Assembly (NCBI GenBank): GCA_019454045.1
Contig: SKCR01034771.1
Coordinates: 28,878 to 92,877, forward strand
Source of the DNA: Zanthoxylum bungeanum
Taxonomy: Eukaryota; Streptophyta; Magnoliopsida; Sapindales; Rutaceae
Length of the DNA stretch: 64,000 nucleotides
Direction: 5' to 3'
Both the position numbers and the translations under genes were made by a program. The number at the start of each line of letters is the position of its first letter. Within the stretch, counting starts at the first letter, position 1. This document shows, piece after piece, positions 25,565-36,740 of this stretch. The notes beneath the pieces are model-generated. The model was not told the DNA's origin, did not search any database, and saw only the letters and a program-made list of their open reading frames with translations.

Positions 25565-25950
25565 TTTTGGTATGACACTCTGGGGGCGAGGCCCACATTA
25601 GCATCAACATCAGTCTTGCCGGATATAGCAATCTGGGGGGCGAGGCCCACGTCATTATCAGTAGCTTGGGGACGAGTCACAGGGTTGAGGCCCATATCAG
25701 TATCAGTTTGGGGGCGAGGCCCACATCAGTATCAGTCTGGGGGCGAGGCCCATATCAGTATCAGTCTGGGGGCGAGACCCATATCAGTATCAGTCTGGAG
25801 GCGAGGCCCACATCAGTATCAGTTTGGGGTGAGCCCCATATTAGTATCAGTCTGGGGGTGAGGCCCACATCAGTATCATTTGAGGGCGAGGCCCACGTTA
25901 GTATCAGTTTTGGGGCGAGGCTCACATCAGTTTGAGGTCGAAGAACCACT
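25565..25950 (+). repeat. tandem array A (about 32-bp units)
   Basis: Units of the form GGGGCGAGGCCCACATCAGT plus ATCAGTCT, about twelve imperfect copies. Translating it gives a periodic QYQSGG-type artefact, not a protein. The minus-strand relative has a homologous array in the same position and orientation relative to the element. Confidence 0.88.
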
Positions 25951-25954
25951 ACAT

Positions 25955-26940
25955 TAGTAACATTTTCGGGAACAAGGCCCAGGGGAATAAAGCCCACATT
26001 CAACACAGTTCGGGAATAAAGCCCACAGTCAGCTAAGATCAGGGAATAAAGCCCACATTCAATGCAATTCAGGAACAAAGCCCACAGTCAGCTCAGATCG
26101 GGGATAAAGCCCACATTCAGTACAATTCAGGAACAAAGCCCACAGTCAGCTCAGTTCGGGGATAAAGCCCACATTCAGTACAGTTCGGGAACAAGGCCTA
26201 GGGAATAAAGCCTTCAATCAGTACAGTTCGGGAACTAGGCCCACAGTCAACATAATTCGGGAATACAGCCCAGAGGAATAAAGCTCTCTCTCAGCACAGT
26301 TCGGGAATATAGCCCAGGAGAATAAAGCTCTCTCTCAGTACAGTTTGGGAATACAGCCTATGAGAATAAAGCTCTCTCTCAGCACAGTTCGGGAATATAG
26401 CCCAAGAGAATAAAGCTCTCTCTCAGTTCGGGAATACAGCCTAGGGGAATAAAGCCATCTCTCAACACAGTTTGGAAAAAATCCTAGAGGAATAAAGCCC
26501 ACCTTCAATATAGCTCGGGAACAAGGCCCAGGGGAATAAAGCCATCTCACAACACAGTTTGGAAAAAAGCCTAGAGGAATAAAGCCCACTTTCAAAGCAG
26601 TTCGGGAATACAGCCCAGGGGAATAAAGCCCTATTTTAACACAGTTCATGAATACAGCCCAGGGGAATAAAGCTCTATCTTAACATAGTTCGGGAACAAG
26701 GGTCAAGGGAATAAAGCCCACTTTCAAAGCAGTTCGGGAACAAGGCCCAGGGGAATAAAGCCATATCTTAACACAGCTCGGGAATAAGGCCCAGGGGAAT
26801 AAAGCCATATCTCTACACAGTTCGGGAAAAAAGCCTAGAGGAATAAAGCCCACTTACAAAACAGCTCGGGAATAAAGCCCAGAAGAAGAAAGCTCTCTCT
26901 CAACGCAGTCCGGGAATAAAGCCCAAAGGTCAAAGCATCT
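25955..26940 (+). repeat. tandem array B (about 55-65-bp units)
   Basis: Imperfect units built from CAGTTCGGGAATAAAGCCC and AGGGGAATAAAGCC phrases, roughly 15-18 copies. It follows array A directly and ends about 120 bases before the polypurine tract. Confidence 0.88.
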
Positions 26941-27046
26941 CAGGATAACAAGTAAGTTAAGCAACAGCTGGCGAGCCAGGTAAGTAGAAATACACTGCAT
27001 AACTTTGATAGGATTATTCAAAGTCACACACTGCACAAGTCCCATC

Positions 27047-27060
27047 AAAGTGGGGGCGAC
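27047..27060 (+). other. polypurine tract
   Basis: AAAGTGGGGGCGAC abuts the 3' LTR. The same tract, inverted, is at 56864-56877 beside the minus-strand relative's LTR. Confidence 0.75.
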
Positions 27061-30000
27061 TGTAGGCATTGCATTTTTGCATGTGAAACCTGATGATGAG
27101 TCTCAGTTGGAGGCACTACTTTTTTAGTCGAGGAAGTTGCGGGAAACGGTTGTCAGAAGGGAATCGGCATTTCATTAAATTTTATCTGCATGTTTAGCTC
27201 CAAGCTCGCTCGTTGGACCTCCATTTTAAAGCACCTTTGGCCTAAAAAAACCCAGAATCATTTAACCTTGGCCTAAACCGACTCACCAAACCAACACAAC
27301 ACCTAGCCCACCGAGAGAGGCCCACACGCCCATAGCCCCTAAAATACACACAAATTAAATCAAATATTAATTAAATTAAATATAAACTAAATAAAATATT
27401 AATTAATTGATATACCAAATTAAATAAAACCTAAAATATAATTATACCAAATTAAAATATTGTAACTTCCTAACTTAAAATATTATATACTAAATTAAAG
27501 AAATATTATGCCTAATTAAAATCAATCATAACCAATTAAAAATATTGACTTCCTAATCTAACGACTTAAATGCCTAATGAACACCAATCAAATATTCAAC
27601 CTTCCTAATTCACCAAAATTTGTCCCCCCTATCAATCAAATCATTTCCTTGTTTGACACCAAATCCAATCTATTCCTTTTGAGACAATGGGAAGCCCTAG
27701 CCCTTGTCTATATAAGCAAGCCAAAACCAAAGCCATTCCCCTCTCCAATCTCTCACTCACGCCCAAAACAATCAAGAACAATAAACCCTAGCTCGCCTAT
27801 CTTCATCTCCATTGACCTCTCACATTCACGCATATTCACCCTTGAAACACAAAGAAAATAAACCTAGTGAAGTCACACCCAAAGCACAAACAAAGACGGC
27901 AAAAGCTACTCACCCACGTAAGCCACTGCCCCTTCACCATCAACACAAAGCACTCACGCCTAACCCTCACTCAAACCCTAAATTCCACTGCCCCACTCAG
28001 CAGCCATCAAAAAAGCACATAAACAATAAACCATTAAACAAATCAAGGTGAAGACAAAATAGCCACATGAAGCCATGCAACTCCCCACACGTCAACATAT
28101 AAGCCTCTCAAGAGAGCAACAAACGCATGAGCCTTATGCCCTTTAACCAACACATACATATACACATCATTCTTACAGCTGCACACACGGCACCTACACC
28201 AAAAGACTCACACAGCCCTCTCTCCACCCACCAACCGACAACACAGCCCTCTCTCACCCCTGACCGAATGCCATACAATAGCAAGTAACCAGTGCCCTAA
28301 AACTGCCACCCAAATAAGCCTTAAACAGTCCCCGAATAAGCCCAAAACTGCACCCCGAAACTACCCAAAACAGTCCCCCGAACAGCCCTCCAAAACACCC
28401 AAAACAGTAGCCTAAATTACCAAACACGGTGACCAAAATACGGCAGCAATACGGTAGCAAAACAGCAGCAAAACGGAGTCAAAACAGTAGCTTGAGCAGC
28501 GAAACAGCGAGGTAAAACGCAAACCAGTGAACCAGAAAAATTGAGGAGCTTTAACCCTTCCGATCTCCGTGAAACGCGAGTCCGAAAGTCGACAAAAAAG
28601 GTTAGACCTGAGGGTAATTTTCACATCCGTTTTCAGTTGTATTTTTATTATTTATTGAGTTTCGTTTGCATGATTATTATGGAATGATGTAAGTTGTGGC
28701 CCTTGAATAAAATGAAAAGTGTGTCGCCTCTCGTGGTATATCGGATGGAAACCCGGACATAAATTTCATAGCCGATTTCGAATGGACGATAGTATGATCT
28801 ATACTCGGGATACAACTCCACGTACTGCTTGAGTAAACGACACATTCTTTTGTTTTATGTTGCTTTGATTTACTTGTTATTTGTCATTTAAATTCCGCAC
28901 GTTATTTGTTTATGCATGATGTGATCGAGCGCATGGGCTTAGTAAGTTGAATTAAAGGTCCCATATTTTGAGGGGTTAAAATCCTTTATCACGATGCTTT
29001 TCCGCACCGATTGATGTATATTTGGTTGAATGTAAGATGTGTTCAATCGGGTATACGAAGCCGATATTATGGTCTTTATTTTTTATATGCATTGTGTTAA
29101 TTGCGCATGGGCTTAGTAAGTGCGATGAAAGGTCCTCTAATTGAAGAGGTTAAAATCCTTTACCACGATGCTTCGCCGCGCCGGATATCTTTGTATTCAC
29201 TTTTGTTTTATATATATGCGCTGTGTTAATTGCGCATGGGCTTAGTAAGTGCGATGAAAGGTCCTCTAATTGAAGAGGTTAAAATCCTTTACCACGATGC
29301 TTCGCCGCGCCGGATATCTTTGTATTTACTTTTGTTTCATATATATGCATTGCATTAATTGCGCATGGGCTTAGTAAGTGCGATGAAAGGTCCTCTAATT
29401 GAAGAGGTTAAAATCCTTTACCATGATGCTTTGCCCGCCGAATAAGGTGTATTCCATTGAGTGTGAGATGTGTTCAATTGGATACGCGAAGCCCGATATC
29501 ATTTTCTTTACTTTATATATGCATTGTATTATGTGCGCATGGGCTTAATAAGTGGGATTAAAGGTCCTCTATATTTAGGGGTTAAAAGCCTTTACCACGA
29601 TGTTTTGCCGCGCTTATTGCCATGGCATTTATCTTTTAGCATATCATTGCTCTATTCACGCATGTATTATGAAATCCCATATAGTCATCCTTATCTTTGT
29701 ACGCATCATAATGAAAAGCACATTTATTCCATTGGTTGCATCATTTACCTTAGTCGTGGCTTAACGTATTACAATCCATATATCCATGTTATTATAGCAT
29801 TTGAGTATTATTTCTTGTGGTATATTGGATGGAAACCCAGACATAAATTCTGTAGCCGATTCCGAATGGACGGTAGTGCGGTCTGTACTTGGGATACAAT
29901 TCCACGTAACACTTGGAAAAGTGCTCACATGTGTGTTTGTGTCCATATTAGTTATCTTCTTTTGTACCACGTCATAGCATGCTTACTTTAATGCCTAATT

Positions 30001-30586
30001 GCATCCTTAATTGTCTTTTTGCATTATGTACTTAGTTGACTCTTTTATTTACGCATGGACATGTAATGGCTATTTGTTTATGCTTCAGCACGTATAAGTA
30101 TGATATGTCTATGAAATCACATGTTCGTCATTATTGATTCGCTTTTATGTGTGCTTGCGTGGTTAGTGTGTGCTTGTGTTTCCATGAATACAATATGCCA
30201 ATGAAGTTGTACGTTCGTTGCTACTTTGACGTACTTTCAAGCATGCAATCTTAGATGTAATATATATGCAAATTTAGGCGTAAGTTTTATTTTTGCGCAT
30301 ATGAACTTAGAAGCATGATACTCTTGGAAATAAGTGTTACTTAAGCTTGATTAAATTATTACACAAATCCTTTCATTACAAGTGACATAAGTAAGGGACC
30401 ATTCTGAACCCAACGGTTTGAGGTCTTCTCTTGCGTGGGGTGAGTGCGGCCTTAAATCTCATTTTCCCGGTTCACACCGGGTGGCGACTCCATTATTCTT
30501 CGGTTTATTCTCCCGTGGCTACTCCGTACTCCCGACTAGGCCGCGAGCCTAGAACAGCATGCGTCTTCCAGTTTCTGTGTCCCACA
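27061..30586 (+). repeat. 3' LTR of TR-GAG-like element
   Basis: 3526 bp, TGTAGGCATT to TGTCCCACA, the partner of 19047-22556. It has a TATA box at 27709-27716 and the hairpin tandem block at about 28930-29620. A 173-codon frame at 29470-29991 is not conserved in the 5' LTR, where a one-base difference breaks it. Confidence 0.92.
28930..29620 (+). repeat. five-copy tandem hairpin block, 3' LTR
   Basis: Counterpart of 20900-21591. All five hairpins are retained. Confidence 0.8.
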
Positions 30587-30591
30587 CTCAC

Positions 30592-31280
30592 TCAACTCGA
30601 GAAGATTCCTATTGACGTTGGTGTACCATCTATTAGGAAATCTTCAGTGAGTCGTTCAGTGTTTATCAAATAAACACCTACATGTCTATACGAGTCTCCC
30701 GAGACTCATGGTTCATTGGGATAAAGCATCAGACCAAGTCACAATATACGACATATACTGGTCTCAGTGGATTTTACTAACCAACCCGTGTTAGTAAATA
30801 TTGACCAGAAACTTTATTTAAGGATATACAACTTATAGTGACGCTTCCCAATGTCAATGACAAACTACGTTGTAACTGCGCACTACGTTGTAAATCCTAG
30901 GGTCTTTGTCTAATATACACATATTAATAAACCAGATTTAGTTTTAATCTAATCATTAGGGTGAGCTTGAGACTATGCATGACTAAATTATGGTTGGGAC
31001 TTTATATGAATATAAATCTAATACCGGTGATTGAACCGATGATCCAAAAAATTCAATGGGTCAGTAGTGAAGTCTTTTTCAGATTTATCATTTAATGTAC
31101 GTCTTTCACCATTTCATAGACGTCTTCTGTATCTAAAAGACGTCAAATCCAAACGACGTGAGACACGACATGTGAAGAGCCGCGACACGTGTCAACATCT
31201 TGAGCACCGTTTATTTCAAATAAACGGTATGATGGGGGAGTGGATGTAGGTGCATAAATTTAACCCTGCCATGAAGGACA
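30592..31280. other. older repeat remnant, segment 3 of 3
   Basis: Non-coding. It continues segment 2 if the TR-GAG-like element is removed. It ends at a copia solo LTR. A small stretch near 31018-31065 resembles part of the MITE-like element at 1567. No gene seen. Confidence 0.45.
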
Positions 31281-33286
31281 TGTTGGGAAATCTCTAAGTC
31301 CCGAGGATCGATTATCAAGCATAAAACAACATGTGAATACATCGAGGAAGTTGCGGAATACTTACAACGATCGGTTGAGCGATGCGGTGAAGAACAAAAA
31401 CTTTTTAAGCCCTTTGAGATGGCTCCAAGGCTCTTGGGTTCACTGGTTTTTCTTCTCCATTTTCGGTCCATGTGTGGTTCCATCAAGCTCCAAGCTTTAG
31501 CTGAAATTCCATGCTCACATGTGCGATTTCCCTATCACCTTCGCAAGACTCCGATGTGTGCTAGCACTCTTGATTTTTGCCACAAAAATCACTCTATGCT
31601 TCTCCTTTAATTTTTGGTGAAACATAAAACTTGAGGAAGAAATACAGCCCATGGCCGAGAGAGAGAGGAAGAGAAAATGAGAGAAAGTTTTATGTGTTGT
31701 GTTAGTTGAATTGATTTCAAAAATCAATAATAAACATATACCAAATTTTTATAAAAAGCTTTCCAAAAGTCAACACAAAATTTGGCTCCAAAATGGCATT
31801 AAATGCTATCAACCAACTCACATAATCACAAGTGACATGTTGTCAATCACTCAAAGTGACTAGACATCACATCAATCAAAGTGACTAATGATTTGACGCT
31901 TGATGTGACTTGCGGACCGCACTTGAATTCGAAATACGAGTGCGCTCGCAAATACTCTCGGGCTCGGGTTCACTAATTCCAAATTAACAAATTTTCTGTT
32001 GCGACGTAATTAAATAATTATGCCTAGCAAAATTACTATTCACGTCGCTAACGAATTAATTCTAAATTAACTCGTTCGCCCGAATTAAAATCTAATTTCA
32101 ATTCTGCGTCGAAATCCAATTTCGTATAATATATCGAATATATTATTTTATCGATTAATTCCAAATTAATCGTAATCTCTCTTTAATTAATATTTTATCC
32201 CAGATAAAATTTCTCTGTAATTAATCACAGATTAATAAAGTGCGAGTCATACGTCATCGGTGAATCTTCGGGAAGCGACCCATGAGTTCCCCGGATATGT
32301 TGGCAGTAAATCCGGTCGTCGGACTATCCGAACACATAAGTATCTAGTACTACGTTTGTACCGATTTACAAGACAAGGTTGGCTTCTAGCAAAGCGCCAT
32401 GCCTACCCATTTCTCCAGAAACATGCTTACAGGAATAAACGATCTATATCAGGCGTAGTATACGTAGTATTGCGTATTTCGATCGAGTATCGGATGTCAC
32501 ATGCAAGGCTTGGGGCTGGAAATATGTCTGCCCCGAACGAAGCACATATCGGATCTCTGGTAACTAGTCTCTATAATCGGATAAACATGACCTAGTCATA
32601 ATATCTCGATAGCTGCAGCATATAAGAGAACCAGTTGCGTATCCTACGTGACCATCATCTCCACTATGACTGGAGTGATACTTCCGTCTTGACATCACAC
32701 CCAACACACTACGATTCTCAATATACCCAGCAGAGGCGTACACAGAACCTGTTAAAGCCCTGGACGACCTAAAACCAAAGTATATTGATTGTTGCAAGTA
32801 TTAGCGGTGCAAGTCTCAAGTTAAGACCAAATACACCTACCCTGATTTCGGACTTACATAGACACATAGTCATACTACCAATGGAATTCCGAGGGGTCTA
32901 TCCAGTGCGAAGCTGTTTTCCGTACCATCGGTAAAACACAACCTCCTACTACACTTGCATGAGTATCCCATACCCAAATATATGATAACTGTGACGTTAT
33001 GCCCTCACAACGCGCACAAGTGTAATACTAGTCTATTCCGCATTATCAATGTCCAATCTCGATAATACTACGACTAGAGATATTTAATGATTAAACCTTC
33101 GCGGATTGATATTGTCTCATATCATCTCAATCCAGAAACTAATCATATGGACCTCATATCATTTATACATTTTGGTGATCTAATCACAAATGATAAGAGA
33201 TCACTCTCTTTTGTCACATAGTTAATTTGTACAACAACACCATGATCTGTACAAATAGTGATGCTATGGGTCATAACTGTCCAACA
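31281..33286 (-). mobile_element. copia solo LTR, minus orientation
   Basis: 2006 bp, reading TGTTGGGAAATC to ACTGTCCAACA on the plus strand. It is the reverse-orientation form of the copia LTR family seen at 6569 and 43975. The flanks are GGACA (31276-31280) and TGACA (33287-33291), a 4/5 match consistent with a slightly mutated target duplication. No internal region is attached on either side, so it is a solo LTR. Confidence 0.85.
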
Positions 33287-33291
33287 TGACA

Positions 33292-33565
33292 TGTGTTTAT
33301 GATACAAATGAATCTTCCTCATCAAACTATTGCAGTGGGCTTGCCACAATAAGAGATTGGTTCAATTAGGGAAGGACATCTGTCAATGCACATCTATGCT
33401 ACTAGATAGGCGGATTTAGAATACCTTCTAGCGTCCACTCACTCCGGAGTCAATCCATTCTGGAGGGACACTACCCATCCCTCCGAGATAGCAAATGGAC
33501 AAGTGTCAACCGAGTGACACCTTAGCACTATTCATCATATAAATATCAAAAATCTCGTATGAGTA

Positions 33566-33599
<34 letters not shown>

Positions 33600-34250
33600 C
33601 TGGAAGGGGGGGGGGGGGGGAGTGATTAATTAATTCATAGCAACAACATCAAATATTTATTGCAAATTATTGATAATTAAAGGGAGGAGGATTCTAATTA
33701 AAGAAGAGTCATTCACACTTGCAGGACCAATCACTCACTGAGCTCGAGGGAGGAACCATATTACAATTGATACCCAAATTCTCGTATCTGGCACAATCAC
33801 AACAAGTAAAACCCAAGACTCTCTTTCTATTTCACTTTTAATTATACTTTCACTGCCTTCACTGATGATTACGGAAAACTAATAACAATATCCCTAAATT
33901 TATGTTAACCTAATCCCCGTAACAGTCTCATTTTAGCCTCATTTTAGGCCCCATAAAGGCCCTAAAGCTGCTCCATAACAGCCCTCGTAAGTGTTCCGTT
34001 TTAGCCCATTTTAGGGCCCAAAACTGCCCTAAAATTGTCCCTGTGATAGTCCATTTTAACCCCATTTTAGGCTCCGTAACCACTATAAAAATGCCCCGTT
34101 ACGTCCCCTATAACAAGCCATTTTACGGCCCTAACACTAATACCTGAACTAACCCTAAACAAGCCCTGACAGCAATCTTCCATAAAATAACACTAACTCT
34201 AACATTGTTTTTTTCCTTTTTACAACAATTATAATAATATTAACAACAAC
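33292..34250. other. non-coding spacer with homopolymers
   Basis: T30 at 33570-33599 is followed by G15 at 33606-33620. 33905-34140 is a degenerate repeat of CCATTTTAGGGCCC / CCCCGTAACAG phrases. No open frame of interest. Confidence 0.6.
33905..34140. repeat. degenerate TTTTAG/CCCC repeat block
   Basis: Roughly 25-35-base imperfect units alternating CATTTTAGGCCCC-like and CCCTAAAACTG-like phrases. The period is irregular and the origin unknown. Confidence 0.5.
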
Positions 34251-34566
34251 TAGGGATGACAAAAAATCCCGGACCAGACCCTAGAAGTAGAGGTCTGGCT
34301 CGAGTGCAGGCTCGAATCGGGCTTAGCACATTAAGCGCAGGCCCGGGTTTAAAAAAATATATTATATATATATATTTTTTATTTATATAATAAATATTAT
34401 ATATTTTTATTTTTATATAATAAATCATATTTATATATAATTTTTTATTATTAAAAAATCGGGCGGGCCGGCCCGGGATTTTCCCAAGCCCGGGCTTTAA
34501 AAAATATTTCCGGGTCAGGCCGGGCTTATCATAACCTAGGTCCGGCCCGACCCATTGCCACACTTA
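34251..34566. mobile_element. hAT-type MITE 1
   Basis: 316 bp, TAGGGATGACAAAAAATCCC to GCCACACTTA. The ends are GC-rich, with palindromic GGGCCGGCCCGGG-type motifs, and the centre is AT-rich. The flanking 8-bp duplication ACAACAAC / ACAACAAT (34243-34250, 34567-34574) has one mismatch and is typical of the hAT superfamily. No transposase, so it is non-autonomous. Confidence 0.75.
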
Positions 34567-34662
34567 ACAACAATAATATTAAAATTCAAAAATTAATAAA
34601 AAAATTTAAATTATAAATAAATAAAGAACAAAAATCCAATGCCTAAATTTCTCGATGGCTGG

Positions 34663-34938
34663 TAGGGATGGCAAAAAAGTCCGAGCCCGATCCGGCCCGC
34701 CCAGACTTTGGCCCGGTCCAGGAGTAAAAAATAGCACATTAAACCATGGCCCGAGATTAAAAATATTATATTTATATTTATAAAATAAATTATATATATA
34801 TAATAAATTAAAAATATATTAATTTTTTATTAATAAAAAATTGAACCGGACTTTTCCCAAACCCAGACCAAAAAAAATTACCGAACTCAGACCAGACTTA
34901 TCAAAATTTGGATCCAGTCCAACCCATTACCACTTGTA
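34663..34938. mobile_element. hAT-type MITE 2
   Basis: 276 bp, TAGGGATGGCAAAAAAGTCC to TTACCACTTGTA. It is flanked by a perfect 8-bp duplication ATGGCTGG at 34655-34662 and 34939-34946. Same family as MITE 1 but more diverged in the GC-rich ends. Confidence 0.85.
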
Positions 34939-34946
34939 ATGGCTGG

Positions 34947-35532
34947 TGGCGATTTCTTGCGACTAATGGCTTGTCTGCTGATGAGAGAGACCGAGAGAGA
35001 ATACGAGACAGAGAGAGGGAGGAGGGGGAAATGAGGTTGTGTCACTTGTGTGACCCAATTCCCAGATTAACCTTATTTTTATTAATGAAAATATCTGATG
35101 GTAAATTTATCGAACATAAATTTGTTGCTTTGTAAGAGGTGCCTTAATTTGGCTCTAGTTTTAGAAACATATATATTTCGTCATTATATTATAGGTAATC
35201 TAATACGTGACATCATAAATTGGAACCTTTGTTATTGACGGACTATTACCAAACAAATTTCATCGATAAATCTCTCACTTAATATATGCGCCATTTATTT
35301 TAATTTTATTTGAATACAACAACAATTACCGACGAAAAATAATCTATTGCTAATCTCCATGGCTATTTCAGTACTATTTTTTTTTTTTTTAATCTCTCAC
35401 TTAATATATGCGCCATTTATTTTAATTTTATTTGAATACAACAACAATTACCGACGAAAAATAATCTATTGCAAATATCCATGGCTATTTCAGTACTATT
35501 TTTTTTTTTTAAGTAAAGAGGGGATATTTAAC
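34947..35532. other. non-coding spacer with tandem duplication
   Basis: A GAGA-rich tract lies at about 34983-35030. 35269-35390 is duplicated in tandem at 35391-35510 (unit about 120 bp, near-identical, each ending in a T run), suggesting a recent slippage-type duplication. No gene. Confidence 0.7.
35269..35510. repeat. tandem duplication of about 120 bp
   Basis: Two near-identical copies starting AATCTCTCACTTAATATATG, at 35269 and 35391. Confidence 0.85.
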
Positions 35533-35860
35533 TAAGGTGGCAATGGGCCGGGTTCGGGCCGGGTTTAGGAAAAAAAAGTCTGGGCCCGGGAAAATCCTGA
35601 CCTGTGTGTCTTCCGGGCCGAGCCCGGGCTTTTTTCTGGTCCGTTTTTTTAAAAAAATTAAAAATATACAAATACAAAATATATTCCCAATATGTGCAAA
35701 AACATTCACAAATAAATCACAAGTTTCATCGATAAATTAACAATTTAAATGTTACAAACAAATAAAAATGTTACAAACATATTAAAAAATATACATATAT
35801 GTTTTTTTTTTTTTTAGCTCGGGCCGGCCCGGGCAAAAAATGTAAAGCCCGGCTCGGGCC
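35533..35860. mobile_element. hAT-type MITE 3, right end missing
   Basis: Begins TAAGGTGGCAATGGGCCGGG and contains the same GC-rich palindromes as MITEs 1 and 2. It is cut at 35860, where the Athila-type LTR begins. Its missing terminus should lie on the far side of the gypsy array, outside the window. Confidence 0.7.
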
Positions 35861-36740
35861 TGATGAGTGGTAAATGTATCACTATTTCCCACTCATTTGA
35901 CCTAATATTTTGTATATATTCTTGAGTTTTGTGAATATTTTGATGTGTTTTGTGTTATTTTGTAGATAAATAAAGTTTCAGAACTCTCTGGAATTGATTC
36001 ATGGCCAAAACAGTGAAAAAGGACAACAAATGGCAAAAATATCATTTGGCGTGTCGCGACGGACTCCACGCGTCGCAACGCCTATCGTGCGCTGGCCTAT
36101 GCTATTTTACGTCGCTTCATGCTAAAATGCGCCGTACCACTTGTCACAATCTGAGAAATCGGATAACATGTGCAGGCCACGTGTCAACATCTCAGCGATT
36201 CTGCTAACGTTAGTCGTGCCACATGTCGCCATCAAATGTTTCCGACAATCACCATAGCCACGTGTCATCCATGTGTCAGCCACGTAGGCGTCCACATCAG
36301 CTACATGCCAAGTCATTGTGCCACGTCATCACCACGTCATCATCAGCCAACCATCGCGAGACATGTGTCACAATCTTATGGTGCCGACAATCCACATCGC
36401 CACGTGTCGCCAAGTCATTGCCACATCACTGGATTAGACGTAACCGAGCCTGAAGTGTGTTCTAATCCCACTTGAATTTTGAATTTAATTGGGTGGGACC
36501 CACCACTCACATCACTTGTCAAAGGTGATGGTGGTAGTTGGCAAAAAGTAAATGGTTTTTTCAAACCACTAGCTTTTATCCAACATGGTTTTTGAAACCA
36601 GTATAACACACACTTATTTTGGAAACAATAACTATTCATCTCTCCCATTTTTTCCTCTCTTGGCCGAATGGGTTTCTTCTTGGAGGAGAAATTTTTTCTT
36701 TCAATTTTGTTCTTGCTAGCACATAAAGGAGTGAATCAAG
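35861..36740 (+). repeat. Athila-type LTR, first copy, left part
   Basis: Begins TGATGAGTGGTAAATG after GGGCC. It is matched by 50371-51461. The left part (to about 36440) is unrelated to the copia LTRs here. From about 36446 it resembles the downstream third of the copia LTR family: CCCACTTGAATTTTG, TGCTAGCACATAAAG and GGTGATAGGGAAAC phrases in the same order. It is split at 36740 by a minus-strand copia insertion and resumes at 45972. Confidence 0.85.
36177..36409 (+). promoter_or_regulatory. cluster of G-box/ABRE-like motifs in LTR
   Basis: CCACGTGTCA occurs at 36177 and 36258 and CCACGTGTCG at 36400, interspersed with several CCACGTCA and ACATGTGTCA variants. CACGTG with ACGTGTC is the classic plant G-box/ABRE core bound by bZIP and bHLH factors. 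The second LTR retains TCACGTGTCA (50716) and CCACGTGTTG (50939). Confidence 0.45.

Larger units (their letters stand above)
19047..30586 (+). mobile_element. TR-GAG-like non-autonomous gypsy (Tat-like) element
   Basis: 11,540 bp with LTRs of about 3.5 kb (TGTAGGCATT to TGTCCCACA), a perfect 5-bp target duplication CTCAC (19042-19046 and 30587-30591), a PBS and a polypurine tract. The only protein it encodes is a broken gag of Tat/Ogre-lineage type. There is no protease, RT, RNase H or integrase between gag and the 3' LTR; that space holds tandem arrays. This is the structure described for terminal-repeat retrotransposons with a GAG domain, which depend on a relative's pol. A cousin on the minus strand (54311-63621) shares PBS, polypurine tract and parts of the LTR. 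Confidence 0.9.

Noticed and set aside
25616..26078. Periodic open frames on both strands
   Set aside because: These are translations of tandem array A (QYQSGG-type repeats), not genes.
25565..26940. CRISPR-like array
   Set aside because: Units are contiguous and imperfect, with no unique spacers, in a plant retroelement.
29470..29991. 173-codon open frame in the 3' LTR of the TR-GAG-like element
   Set aside because: The equivalent region of the 5' LTR (21440-21960) is broken by a one-base difference, and the frame runs through the hairpin and repeat sequence. It has no domain features.
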